Shown here: positions 50,091 through 57,657 of the stretch, piece by piece
How the letters are laid out: each line of letters opens with the position of its first letter
How positions within the stretch are numbered: position 1 is the stretch's first letter
Assembly: GCA_964626755.1 (NCBI GenBank)
Contig: CAZVGO010000007.1
Coordinates: forward strand, 104,183-168,182
DNA length: 64,000 bases
Reading direction: 5' to 3'
Origin: JACDAV01 sp964626755
Lineage (GTDB): Bacteria > Chloroflexota > Limnocylindria > Limnocylindrales > CSP1-4
The notes under the pieces: generated by a model
Database searches by the model: none
Told to the model about the DNA's origin: nothing
What the model saw: only the letters and a program-made list of their open reading frames with translations
Made by a program: the position numbers and the translations under genes

Positions 50091-50096
50091 ATTCTA
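50091..50096 (-). promoter_or_regulatory. Candidate -10 box of the nuo operon
   Basis: TAGAAT (complement), identical to the tmRNA -10, about 104 nt upstream of the nuoA start. No recognisable -35 accompanies it. Confidence 0.35.
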
Positions 50097-50144
50097 GCAG
50101 CGGGGGCCTCGTGGCGAGCCCGGCCGGAACCGGGCCGAAAACGA

Positions 50145-50170
50145 GCGAGGCGGGCCCCCGCCCGCCTCGC
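50145..50170 (-). terminator. Perfect 11-bp GC stem, leftward terminator candidate
   Basis: GCGAGGCGGGC and GCCCGCCTCGC flank a 4-nt loop. Reading leftward, the stem is followed by TCGTTTTCGG, a short T-run. It would separate transcription of the upstream methyltransferase operon from nuo. Confidence 0.55.
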
Positions 50171-50235
50171 AAGAACTGTCCCCCGCACCGCTCCTCGGCC
50201 GCTCCCCAGCGCGCCGGACGAGTCGGGTCGGGGTC

Positions 50236-50284
50236 GGGAAGCGGATCACGCCGAGCGCGCGTGCAGGTTCGCGATCCGCTTCCC
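50236..50284. repeat. 12-bp perfect inverted repeat with 25-nt loop
   Basis: GGGAAGCGGATC (50236-50247) and its exact complement GATCCGCTTCCC (50273-50284). It could form a long hairpin in RNA or be a dyad binding site. Purpose unknown. Confidence 0.6.
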
Positions 50285-50479
50285 GTCCGTCACTCGCCGT
50301 GCCCGGCGAGAGGGCCACAGCCTGACGCGCACGGCACCCCGGCGGCAATAGGGAATTAGCCCTAGTCAGCGCCGAGCTTGTCGACGACGATTCGAAGCTC
50401 ATTCAGGCACCGCAGCCCGCGCTGGGACTCGGCCAAGGAGGACTCCCTGGCAGTGCAGTGTTCCCTCGCCGTCAAAGCG

Positions 50480-51604
50480 TCAGGGCCGGAGCCGGAACGC
50501 AAAGCCCTGCAGCTCAGTATTCAGCGGGAGCCCTCGCCCCAAGGCAATCACGCGGAACGCACCGGTTGCTGCCGGGTCGAGCAGTCGGCCGAGGGCCGAC
50601 CGGAGCTCGAGGTACGACTCGAGGGTCGTCGACGGATCGGCCTGGACCGTCGTCAGCATTTCCTCGACGCCGAGCCCGACGAGGAACTCCGCCTGCGCCG
50701 TGACCCCGAGTGCGGTGAGACCCGCGCGCGCCGCCGCGTGCTCGACCGCGGTCAGGTCGACGTGGGCGGTGAGGTCCTGCCGGCCGACGTTGGCGAACAC
50801 GTCGTCGTGGACGCGGTGGCTCACGTACGCGCGCAGGCTGCCGGCCATCCGCCGCGGGCCGTACAGCTCCGCCGCGGGATGGCCGTAGTCGATCAGCAGG
50901 AGAAGGCCGCGCCCGAGGCCGCGGGCCGCCGCATCGATCCAATCGTCGAGGGCGAGGCAGATCTCCGCGCGCTGTCCTTCGCGTAGTTCGATGCCTTCGC
51001 CGGCCAGTCGAGCCGCCAGGGCGGGCGTCGACGGGTCGCCCTCGACCTCGACGAAGCGACCGTCGCGCCACCCGACCAGGATCTCGCGCAGGCGAATGTC
51101 GCGCCGAACGACCCGGTGGACGGGCAGCGCATCGAGGACTTCGTTGGCAAGAACGCAGCCGACGATCGGCTCGTCTGTCGTGCTGTCGTCGACCTCGACC
51201 GGCTCGTAGCGGAGCGCCTCGCCCAGTCCCGAGCCGTCTGCCGCGAGGCCGTCGAGGATCGCCGCGGCGAGCGCACCCGTTCCCGCGCCGTATTCGCGGA
51301 CGACGAACGGATCGGGTCGATCGAGCAGGCGCCACACCTCGTCGAGCTGGCGGGCAACGGCGCGGCCGAAGATCGGGTGGGTCTCGGGGGCCGTGAGGAA
51401 GTCGCCGGCGCGACCCGGTCGCGGTGTTGCGGATCGGTAGTAGCCGAGCTCCGGCTCGTAGAGCGCCCGATCCATGAACCGGGCGAACGTAATCGGGCCG
51501 CTGGCCTCGATCTCGGCCCGGAGGCGCTCGACAAGCTCCGGCTCATCGCCGACGTCGATGTCGCGGGCCGGCTCGCGGCGGAGCGCAGGCTCGAAGGTGC
51601 TCAC
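50480..51604 (-). CDS. COG1565/NDUFAF7-type SAM-dependent methyltransferase
   Basis: A 374-residue Rossmann methyltransferase of the MidA/NDUFAF7 family (DUF185). The N-terminal FARFMDRALYEPELGYY and TAPETHPIFGRAVARQL, SAM motif VREYGAGTGALAAAIL (about 102-117), ANEVLDALPVHRV and LLIDYGHPAAELY match the family. Human NDUFAF7 dimethylates an arginine of the NuoD homologue NDUFS2 during complex I assembly. Here the gene lies just upstream of the nuo operon, supporting the same target by inference. GTG at 51604 overlaps the gene upstream by 4 nt. Confidence 0.87.
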   Translation of the reverse strand: MSTFEPALRREPARDIDVGDEPELVERLRAEIEASGPITFARFMDRALYEPELGYYRSATPRPGRAGDFLTAPETHPIFGRAVARQLDEVWRLLDRPDPFVVREYGAGTGALAAAILDGLAADGSGLGEALRYEPVEVDDSTTDEPIVGCVLANEVLDALPVHRVVRRDIRLREILVGWRDGRFVEVEGDPSTPALAARLAGEGIELREGQRAEICLALDDWIDAAARGLGRGLLLLIDYGHPAAELYGPRRMAGSLRAYVSHRVHDDVFANVGRQDLTAHVDLTAVEHAAARAGLTALGVTAQAEFLVGLGVEEMLTTVQADPSTTLESYLELRSALGRLLDPAATGAFRVIALGRGLPLNTELQGFAFRLRP

Positions 51605-52668
51605 GTGCGCGGGCCTCGGTTCATGAGCCGACGGAGCGCGATCGGCAGGCCCGGGCCGACGAGCGTGTGCCCTCCGAGCACGACCGGGATCGGGGCCGCG
51701 GCCGCGGAGGCGGTGAGGTCACGCAGCCAGGGATCCGAGACCGCGTCCGCGTCGAGCAGGTCGGAGGCATAGCGGTCCTCCGGTCGCGGCCAGGCACTCT
51801 CGTCCGGCCCGAGCCGGTGGGCGAGCAGTACCCGAGTGTCGACGACCGCCGCGTCGCCGAGGCTCGCGAGGATGGTACCGAGCGCGCCAGGTCCGTCGAC
51901 ATCGAGGACGCGGCCGAGCAGGGAGCGCGGCGGGCGAGCAGGCTCTGCGGTCTGCATCGCGAGCGGCGACGCCGCCCGCAGCCCGCGCTCCTCGACGAAG
52001 GCTCTTGTCCGCACCGCGGTGTTCCGTTCCAGCCACCGCAGCGTGGCCGCGGATGTCCGCCCCGCGACGACGATCTCCGCGCGCCGGTCCGCAGCGACCG
52101 CAGCGAACGCCACCAGGGCGCTCGCTGCGCGCTCCAGCGGTCCAGCAGTAGAGATCCCGGCGACGATCAGGTCGAGCGGCGAGTCGAGGTCCACCTGGAG
52201 CCGTCGCCGCGTCCGGAGATCCCGGACCTCGTAACTTGCGACCTCCTCGAGCCAACGCGGCAGAGCGTTGTCGCCGGGCAGCTCCGGGAGCTCGAGCAGC
52301 CGCTCCGCACACGCGACCGCGAGGACGTCCGCGGAGTACCGGTTGTTCGCGAGGGCGGTCTGACGGTCGCCGCGGGCCGCGTCGACGAAGGCCCGTCGAT
52401 CGCCCTTCCGCGCGAGCGGAATCGCCCCGGAGCCCAGGACGACGAGGCCGGACGGCCGCTCGCGCTCGACAAGCTCGCGGAGGCGAGCGCCGAACGGTGT
52501 ATCGTCGGGCGGCCCGGCGACGACCGACACGTCGTCCGCGCCGGCAGCCCGGAAGCCGGCCACGTGCCGCTGAGCGACGTCCCGACGGGCCACGTCGAGG
52601 AGCCGCTCGAGAGGTCCGGCGTCGCGCGCCGGCTCGACGTGGAACAGGCGGACCGCCACGGGTGTCAT
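51601..52668 (-). CDS. Uncharacterised 355-residue protein, weak nucleotidyltransferase resemblance
   Basis: I do not recognise this protein with confidence. Residues 1-200 have an alternating alpha/beta pattern (FRAAGADDVSVVAGPPDDTP, SGLVVLGSGAIPLA) that loosely recalls MobA/CofC-like nucleotidyltransferases. Residues about 200-355 look like a sugar- or metal-utilising lyase-type region with IVAGRTSAATLRWLE and PIPVVLGGHTLVGPGLP. ATG at 52668 is preceded by TATGCT with a 6-nt gap, suggesting a leaderless transcript. It is coupled to the COG1565 methyltransferase by a 4-nt overlap, so a role with that enzyme is possible. Confidence 0.55.
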   Translation of the reverse strand: MTPVAVRLFHVEPARDAGPLERLLDVARRDVAQRHVAGFRAAGADDVSVVAGPPDDTPFGARLRELVERERPSGLVVLGSGAIPLARKGDRRAFVDAARGDRQTALANNRYSADVLAVACAERLLELPELPGDNALPRWLEEVASYEVRDLRTRRRLQVDLDSPLDLIVAGISTAGPLERAASALVAFAAVAADRRAEIVVAGRTSAATLRWLERNTAVRTRAFVEERGLRAASPLAMQTAEPARPPRSLLGRVLDVDGPGALGTILASLGDAAVVDTRVLLAHRLGPDESAWPRPEDRYASDLLDADAVSDPWLRDLTASAAAAPIPVVLGGHTLVGPGLPIALRRLMNRGPRT

Positions 52669-52674
52669 CGGGCG

Positions 52675-52680
52675 AGCATA
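52675..52680 (-). promoter_or_regulatory. -10 box of a probable leaderless transcript
   Basis: TATGCT (complement) ends 6 nt before the ATG at 52668; no Shine-Dalgarno is present. The divergent folK ribosome-binding site starts 7 nt away. Confidence 0.45.
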
Positions 52681-52698
52681 GCGAGCAGGAGGCGAGCG

Positions 52699-53301
52699 CT
52701 GGCTCGACGGGTTCGTGCCTACCTCGGGCTCGGGGCGAACGTGGGCGAGGCGCCGCGGACGCTCGAGGCGGCGATTCGCGCCCTGGCCGCACTGCCCGGG
52801 GCCCAACTGCGCGGCGTCTCCCGGCTCTACGCGACGGCGCCGGTCGGCGACACGGACCAGCCCGACTTCCACAACGCGGTCGTTGCCATCGATGTACCGG
52901 CCGGGCCGGACGCCGAGACCGGCGCGACGGCCCTGCTCGTGGCCCTGAAGTCGCTCGAGCGCGCGTTCGGCCGGAAGGCCCGTCGCCGCTGGGGTCCCCG
53001 CGAGCTCGATCTCGACCTGCTCGTGTTTGGCCGGGCGCAAATCGGGGTCGATCGCCCGCCGGAGGGGAGGTCGAGCAACCCGGACAAGGCCACCCGGCTC
53101 CTCGAGGTGCCGCATCCCGAGGCCCGCGACCGGCTGTTCGTGCTCGCGCCGCTGGCCGACCTCGCGCCGGGACTCATCCCGCCGGGCTGGAACGAGCGGG
53201 TCGAGACCGCCCGCGCTCGGAGAGCCTCGATCGAGGGCTCGCGCGCCGTCCGCCCCGTCGCCCGGTGGGACCCGCGCAAGGGCTGGGTGGATCGCCGCTA
53301 G
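52699..53301 (+). CDS. folK: 6-hydroxymethyl-7,8-dihydropterin pyrophosphokinase with apparent CTG start
   Basis: A 200-residue HPPK, which pyrophosphorylates hydroxymethyldihydropterin in folate synthesis. The N-terminal YLGLGANVGEAPRTLEAAI, VGDTDQPDFHNAVVAI and the signature RWGPRELDLDLLVFG are complete, as is VPHPEARDRLFVLAPLADLAP. No ATG, GTG or TTG precedes the conserved N-terminus in frame nearby. A perfect AGGAGG (52687-52692) lies 6 nt before CTG 52699, which I take as the start. The last codon shares CTAG with the convergent glpX stop. Confidence 0.9.
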   Translation: MARRVRAYLGLGANVGEAPRTLEAAIRALAALPGAQLRGVSRLYATAPVGDTDQPDFHNAVVAIDVPAGPDAETGATALLVALKSLERAFGRKARRRWGPRELDLDLLVFGRAQIGVDRPPEGRSSNPDKATRLLEVPHPEARDRLFVLAPLADLAPGLIPPGWNERVETARARRASIEGSRAVRPVARWDPRKGWVDRR

Positions 53302-54284
53302 AGGCGGACCGCCGGCGGCCGGCTCCGGTCGAACATGTGGACCGTGTCGATGAACCGGACCTGCTTCGTCTGGTAGCCCATCACCAGGGAGTGCGTCCGC
53401 GCGCCGCCGCCGAAGAACCGGACGCCCTGGAGGAGGTCGCCCTCCGTGACGCCGGTTGCGGCGAACACGAGCGTCTCGCCCGACGCCAGCTCCTCGGTCG
53501 TGTAAACCCGGTCCTCGTCGCCGTGGCCCATCGATGCGCCCCGCGCCCGCTCCGCGTCGTTCCGGTAGCGGAACCGCGCCTGGATCTCGCCGCCCAGGCA
53601 GCGCAGCGCGGCCGCCGTCAGCACCCCCTCCGGCGCCCCGCCCAGGCCCATGACCGCGTGGACGCCCGTCCCGGACACGGCGCAGCTGATCGCGGCCGAC
53701 AGGTCGCCGTCGCTGATGAGCTTGATCCGGGCGCCGGCCTCGCGGACCTCCGCGATGAGCTTCTCGTGGCGCGGCCGCTCGAGGATGACGACGGTGATGT
53801 CGTTGATCTTCCGTCCGAGCGCCGACGCGATCCGCTCGAGGTTCTCGCTCGGCGACAGGCGGATGTCGACCTTGCCCGCGGCCACCGGCCCCACGCAGAG
53901 CTTCTCGAGGTACGTATCCGGCGCGTTCAGCAGGCCGCCCTTCTCCGATGCGGCGAGGACGGTGATCGCATTGGCCTGGCCGTGGGCGACGAGGTTCGTC
54001 CCCTCGAGCGGGTCGACGGCGATGTCGATCTCGATCGCCTGGCGTGGCTCGCGGTCGTGCCACGCGCCCACTTCCTCGCCGATGTACAGCATCGGCGCCT
54101 TGTCGCGCTCGCCCTCGCCGATGACGATCGTGCCCCGGAACTCGATCTCATCCATCGTCCGGCGCATCGCCTCGACCGCCGCGCGGTCCGCCTCCGTGTT
54201 GTTGCCACGGCCCATGAACCGGGCAGATGAGATTGCCGCGGCCTCCGTGACGCGGACCATCTCGAGCGCCAGCATCTGCTCCAC
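53298..54284 (-). CDS. glpX: Fructose-1,6-bisphosphatase class II
   Basis: A 328-residue GlpX-type phosphatase of gluconeogenesis or the Calvin cycle. It has RFMGRGNNTEADRAAVEAM, the metal site IGEGERDKAPMLYIGEEVG, DPLEGTNLVAHGQANAI and SGTGVHAVMGLGGAPEGVL. GTG at 54284 yields MEQMLALEMVRVTEAAA, matching the family's usual MERNLALELVRVTE. It follows purH by 17 nt. Confidence 0.95.
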   Translation of the reverse strand: MEQMLALEMVRVTEAAAISSARFMGRGNNTEADRAAVEAMRRTMDEIEFRGTIVIGEGERDKAPMLYIGEEVGAWHDREPRQAIEIDIAVDPLEGTNLVAHGQANAITVLAASEKGGLLNAPDTYLEKLCVGPVAAGKVDIRLSPSENLERIASALGRKINDITVVILERPRHEKLIAEVREAGARIKLISDGDLSAAISCAVSGTGVHAVMGLGGAPEGVLTAAALRCLGGEIQARFRYRNDAERARGASMGHGDEDRVYTTEELASGETLVFAATGVTEGDLLQGVRFFGGGARTHSLVMGYQTKQVRFIDTVHMFDRSRPPAVRL

Positions 54285-54301
54285 GGACGAGACGACTCCT
54301 G

Positions 54302-55849
54302 TCAATGCCGGAAGTGGCGCCGGCCGGTGAAGACCATCGCCATGTGGTGGCGGTCGGCGACCTCGATCGCCATCTCGTCGCGGATCGACCCGCCGGGCTG
54401 GATGATCGCCGTTACTCCGGCCCCCGCGGCGATCTGGATACCATCCGGGAACGGGAAGTAAGCGTCGCTCGCCATGACCGCGAGCTTCGATCGGTCGCCT
54501 GCTCGCCGAAGCGCGATCTCGACCGAGACCTGGCGGCTCGCCTGGGCCGCCCCGATCCCGATGGTCGCAGCGTTCCGGGCGAGCACGATCGCGTTCGACC
54601 GAACGTGGCGGACGGCCCGCCACGCAAACAGGAGATCGGTCAACTCCTCGAGGGTCGGGCGGCGCGTCGTCACGACCTGGAGCTGTCCCCGATCGAGGCC
54701 CAGCTCGTCGAGGCTCTCGACGAGCAGCCCGCCCCCGACCCGCTTGAAGTCGAGGTTGGCGATCCCGTAGTCGCGCATCCCCTCGGTCGGGTTCGGCGGG
54801 ACCGCCAGGAGCTCGAGGCCGGCCTTGCCGCGGAGGAGCCCGAGGGCGGCCTGGCTGTAGCCGGGAGCGACGACCGCCTCGTACGAGTTGGCCGCGATCT
54901 CCCGGGCCGTCGGGCCATCCAGCTCCCGGTTCACCGCGACGATGCCGCCGAACGACGCGACCGGATCCGTCTCGAGCGCCCGCCGGTAGGCCTCGACGAG
55001 CTCATCGTTCGAGGCCAGGCCGACGGGATCGGTGTGCTTGACGATCGCGACTGTCGGGGCCGTGTAGTCACTGGCGATCCGCCACGCCGCGTCGAGGTCG
55101 AGCAGGTTGTTGAACGACGGCCGCGAGCCGTGGATGTGCGTCGCATCGGCGATCGTCCCGGATCGGTGGGTCGTCTCCCGGTAGAACGCAGCTTGCTGGT
55201 GGGGATTCTCGCCGTAGCGCAATTCGTCGACCTTCTCGAGGACTATCGCCAGCCGGCGCGGGAAGCGATTGCCGGAGATCTGGTTGAGGTAGGCGGCGAT
55301 CTCGGCGTAGTAGGCGGCGACCGCACCGAACGCGTCGGCCGCGAGCTGGGCCCGCAGCTCCGCGGATGGGTGCCCGTGCGCGCGCAGCTCCGCGATGACC
55401 TTGGGGTAGTGCTCCGGGCTCGCGACCGCGGCGACACCGGCCGCGTTGCGCGCGGCGGCGCCGAGGAGCGCTGCACCGCCGACGTCGATCATCTCGATCG
55501 CCTCGTCGATCCCCATCAACTTCCGGCCGACCTCCGGCGCGAACGGCTTGACGTTGACGATGACGAGGTCGATCGGCGCGATGCCCTGCTCGACGAGCTC
55601 CTGGAGCTGCTCCGGGATGTCGCGCCGGGCGAGGATCCCCGCGTAGACGGCCGGGTGGAACGTCTTGACCTGGCCGCCGGCGAGCGACGGGACGTGGGTC
55701 AGCTCGGAAACGGGCTTGACCTCGATCCCGTCGGCGGCGAGGTACTCGCGGGTGCCGTCCGTCGCGAACATCTCCACGTCGAGCGCGGCGAGTTCCCGGG
55801 CGAGAGCCGAGATACCGTCCCGGTTCGCGACCGACAGCAGGGCTCGCAA
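54302..55849 (-). CDS. purH: Bifunctional AICAR formyltransferase/IMP cyclohydrolase
   Basis: A 515-residue enzyme for the last two steps of IMP synthesis. The N-terminal cyclohydrolase domain (about 1-190) has LRALLSVANRDGI and GGQVKTFHPAVYAGILARR. The AICAR transformylase domain has RYGENPHQQAAFYRE, FNNLLDLDAAW and KHTDPVGLA, and ends with IIQPGGSIRDEM. TTG at 55849 is supported by AGGAG 7 nt upstream and gives the family's normal N-terminus; the longer frame upstream is not conserved-looking. Confidence 0.95.
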   Translation of the reverse strand: MRALLSVANRDGISALARELAALDVEMFATDGTREYLAADGIEVKPVSELTHVPSLAGGQVKTFHPAVYAGILARRDIPEQLQELVEQGIAPIDLVIVNVKPFAPEVGRKLMGIDEAIEMIDVGGAALLGAAARNAAGVAAVASPEHYPKVIAELRAHGHPSAELRAQLAADAFGAVAAYYAEIAAYLNQISGNRFPRRLAIVLEKVDELRYGENPHQQAAFYRETTHRSGTIADATHIHGSRPSFNNLLDLDAAWRIASDYTAPTVAIVKHTDPVGLASNDELVEAYRRALETDPVASFGGIVAVNRELDGPTAREIAANSYEAVVAPGYSQAALGLLRGKAGLELLAVPPNPTEGMRDYGIANLDFKRVGGGLLVESLDELGLDRGQLQVVTTRRPTLEELTDLLFAWRAVRHVRSNAIVLARNAATIGIGAAQASRQVSVEIALRRAGDRSKLAVMASDAYFPFPDGIQIAAGAGVTAIIQPGGSIRDEMAIEVADRHHMAMVFTGRRHFRH

Positions 55850-55950
55850 CCCGGCACTCCTCCATCCCCTGGCTCGTGTCGGCTCGCGGCACCGTGCAGG
55901 AGGGCAACCTGCGTGGGGTTCCGGTGCGCGGCGGACGCGTCCTCGGGCCG

Positions 55951-55956
55951 AGTATA
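55951..55956 (-). promoter_or_regulatory. Candidate -10 box for purH
   Basis: TATACT (complement), close to consensus, about 100 nt upstream of the purH TTG. No clear -35. Confidence 0.4.
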
Positions 55957-56014
55957 GCGTGCCCCGTGGCATACTCCTCCGGCGGCGCCGGACACATTTC
56001 TAGCGAGGACGACG

Positions 56015-56449
56015 GTGACGAAGCTCCCGTGGGAGTACCTCTTCGACACGTTCAACGACCAGAACTTCCCGGACCTGTTTCACCCGATCTGGATCGCGTC
56101 GCTCGTCCTGCTCGTCGTGCTGATCGTGATGTACAACGTGAGGACGCGGCAGCTCCACCGCCACGAGCCGTACGTGACGATGTACGAGTGGCTGCTGTGG
56201 ACCGGGTTCATCACGTTCAGCCTGCTGATCGTCGGCGCAATCTTCGTGTTCGACTTCATCATCGTCGTGCTGACGGCGGCCATCGGTCTGGGCGCGCTGG
56301 TCTGGATCCGCTTCCTGCGGTTCCCGCCGATCCTCGCCGCGTACGAGCACCGACTCGCACGGCAGCGCTACTTCACCCGCTCGAAGTACGCCCGGCCGGA
56401 GGCGACGATCCGCCCGAAAGCCGCCCGGCGCAGCCGCCGGCGGCGCTGA
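56015..56449 (+). CDS. Small membrane protein of unknown function
   Basis: A 144-residue protein with about three TM helices (about 25-42, 60-80 and 80-97), an N-terminal amphipathic stretch WEYLFDTFNDQNFPDLFHPIW (in part), and a strongly basic cytoplasmic C-terminus ending RRSRRRR. No enzymatic motif is seen. GTG at 56015 is preceded by GAGGACG. It is divergent from purH and followed by the cupin gene 16 nt on. Confidence 0.65.
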   Translation: MTKLPWEYLFDTFNDQNFPDLFHPIWIASLVLLVVLIVMYNVRTRQLHRHEPYVTMYEWLLWTGFITFSLLIVGAIFVFDFIIVVLTAAIGLGALVWIRFLRFPPILAAYEHRLARQRYFTRSKYARPEATIRPKAARRSRRRR

Positions 56450-56465
56450 CGGACCGGGCTCCCGA

Positions 56466-56945
56466 ATGCCGATCGAGGTCCTCCGCTTCGGAGTCGGCCA
56501 CCGGCGGCCGGACGGGCCGCCGGGCACGACCGGGATTGCCGGCCGCGTCATTCACAGCGACGAGCGCGGCGTTGTGTCGGAGCTGGCCTTCGCCCGGGGG
56601 GCGCGGGTCGAGCCGCACTCGAACCCGAATACGACGTACTTCATCGTGATCGAGGGCGGCGGCTGGACGGCAGTCGGCGACGAGCGGGTCAGGGTCGCGG
56701 CGGGCGAGGCGGTGGTCTGGCCGCCGGACATCGATCACGCGGCGTGGACCGAACACTCGGAGATGCGGGCCTTCATCGTCGAGTTCGCGGGCTGGGACCA
56801 GGTGGAACGGCGAGGCGTCCTGGCCGGCGTGGCGCGCGCGGCGGAGCTCGTCGAGGCGAGCACCGCGGCCCGCGGGGAGGGCCGTCTCGCCCCACGCCCC
56901 ATCGACCCGGCGACGGTCGATCGATCGAGCGGCGAACCGCGCTAA
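56466..56945 (+). CDS. Cupin-domain protein
   Basis: A 159-residue single-domain cupin. The metal-site halves appear as VEPHSNPNTTYFIVIEGG (about 42-59) and AAGEAVVWPPDIDHAAWTEH (about 77-96). Only two or three potential metal ligands are present (His46, His91), and the canonical His-x-His pair is reduced to PHSN, so metal binding is doubtful. Function unknown; it may be a small-molecule binding or isomerase-type protein. Confidence 0.7.
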   Translation: MPIEVLRFGVGHRRPDGPPGTTGIAGRVIHSDERGVVSELAFARGARVEPHSNPNTTYFIVIEGGGWTAVGDERVRVAAGEAVVWPPDIDHAAWTEHSEMRAFIVEFAGWDQVERRGVLAGVARAAELVEASTAARGEGRLAPRPIDPATVDRSSGEPR

Positions 56946-56946
56946 A

Positions 56947-57020
56947 CCTCGGGCCGATGGCGTCGCGGGGCTCCGCCTCGGACCTCGGTGAGCGTGCGGC
57001 GTCAACCTGCTGAGGTTGCC
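56947..57020. repeat. Dispersed repeat copy B
   Basis: 74 nt aligned end to end with 27416-27489. It begins just after the cupin stop codon and runs into the last codons of the NUDIX gene. The NUDIX stop is at the same position within the repeat as the ino1 stop in copy A. Confidence 0.85.
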
Positions 57021-57655
57021 GGGTCCCCCAGGAGCGCGCCGAGCTGGCCGAGGATCCGGGCCGTGGCGCCCCACACCTGCAGGCCCTCCACCTGGTACGC
57101 GCCGTACCTGAGCGGCCAGTCGCGGATGACCGCCTCGACGATCTCGATGGGCCCGCCGGGCAGGAATGAGCCGAGCGGCGCCTCGACGATCCGGGCGACC
57201 TCGGAGGGCGAGGCCACGAGGAGCGGCCGCCGGCCGGCGATCGCGAGGACCGGGGTCACCTGGTAGTCGCTGACCGGGATCCAGAACCGCTCGAGATGAC
57301 CGATGACCCGAACGTCGGCGGCGGCCGGGTCGAGGCCTACCTCCTCCGCTGCCTCGCGGAGCGCCGTCGCTTCCGGGTCGGCGTCGCCGGGTTCCGCCCG
57401 GCCGCCCGGAAAACTCACTTCGCCGCTGTGATGACCGCCCCGATCGACCCGCTCGGTAAGGACGACGAGCGCCTCGCCGTCGTCGCCGGGCATTACGAGT
57501 ACGAGCACAGCGGCCGCCCGCGCCGTCGCGGGCGCGCTCCGGATCGGAGGCTGGCGCCACGCCCCGTCGGTCCGGACGGGCATGAGGGCGGCGGGTGGCG
57601 CCGGAAGCCGCTCGGGCAGGGTCGCGAGCCGCGCGACGGCTGCCTCGAAGCGCAT
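57002..57655 (-). CDS. NUDIX hydrolase, CoA-pyrophosphatase (NudL) type
   Basis: A 217-residue NUDIX protein. VVLTERVDRGGHHSGEVSFPGGRAE precedes the Nudix box GGRAEPGDADPEATALREAAEEVGL (read in two parts: GGR to ATALREAAEEVGL), matching the CoA diphosphatase UPF0035 pattern LLTxR.L..H.G.vsFPGG. It probably hydrolyses CoA or related nucleotides. ATG at 57655 lies 2 nt after dnaJ. Its C-terminal ATSAG and stop fall in the dispersed repeat. Confidence 0.88.
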   Translation of the reverse strand: MRFEAAVARLATLPERLPAPPAALMPVRTDGAWRQPPIRSAPATARAAAVLVLVMPGDDGEALVVLTERVDRGGHHSGEVSFPGGRAEPGDADPEATALREAAEEVGLDPAAADVRVIGHLERFWIPVSDYQVTPVLAIAGRRPLLVASPSEVARIVEAPLGSFLPGGPIEIVEAVIRDWPLRYGAYQVEGLQVWGATARILGQLGALLGDPATSAG

Positions 57656-57657
57656 CT

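Larger units (their letters stand above)
49988..50479. other. Structured intergenic region between the methyltransferase gene and nuoA
   Basis: 492 nt without a convincing gene. It contains a terminator-like hairpin, a large 12-bp inverted repeat, a possible nuo -10 box, and a 37-codon TTG-started frame at 50362-50475 read leftward that I do not call. Nothing else was recognised. Confidence 0.7.

Noticed and set aside
52707..52760. GTG within the conserved LGLGANVG motif as folK start
   Set aside because: It would remove the first beta-strand and glycine-rich loop present in all HPPKs.
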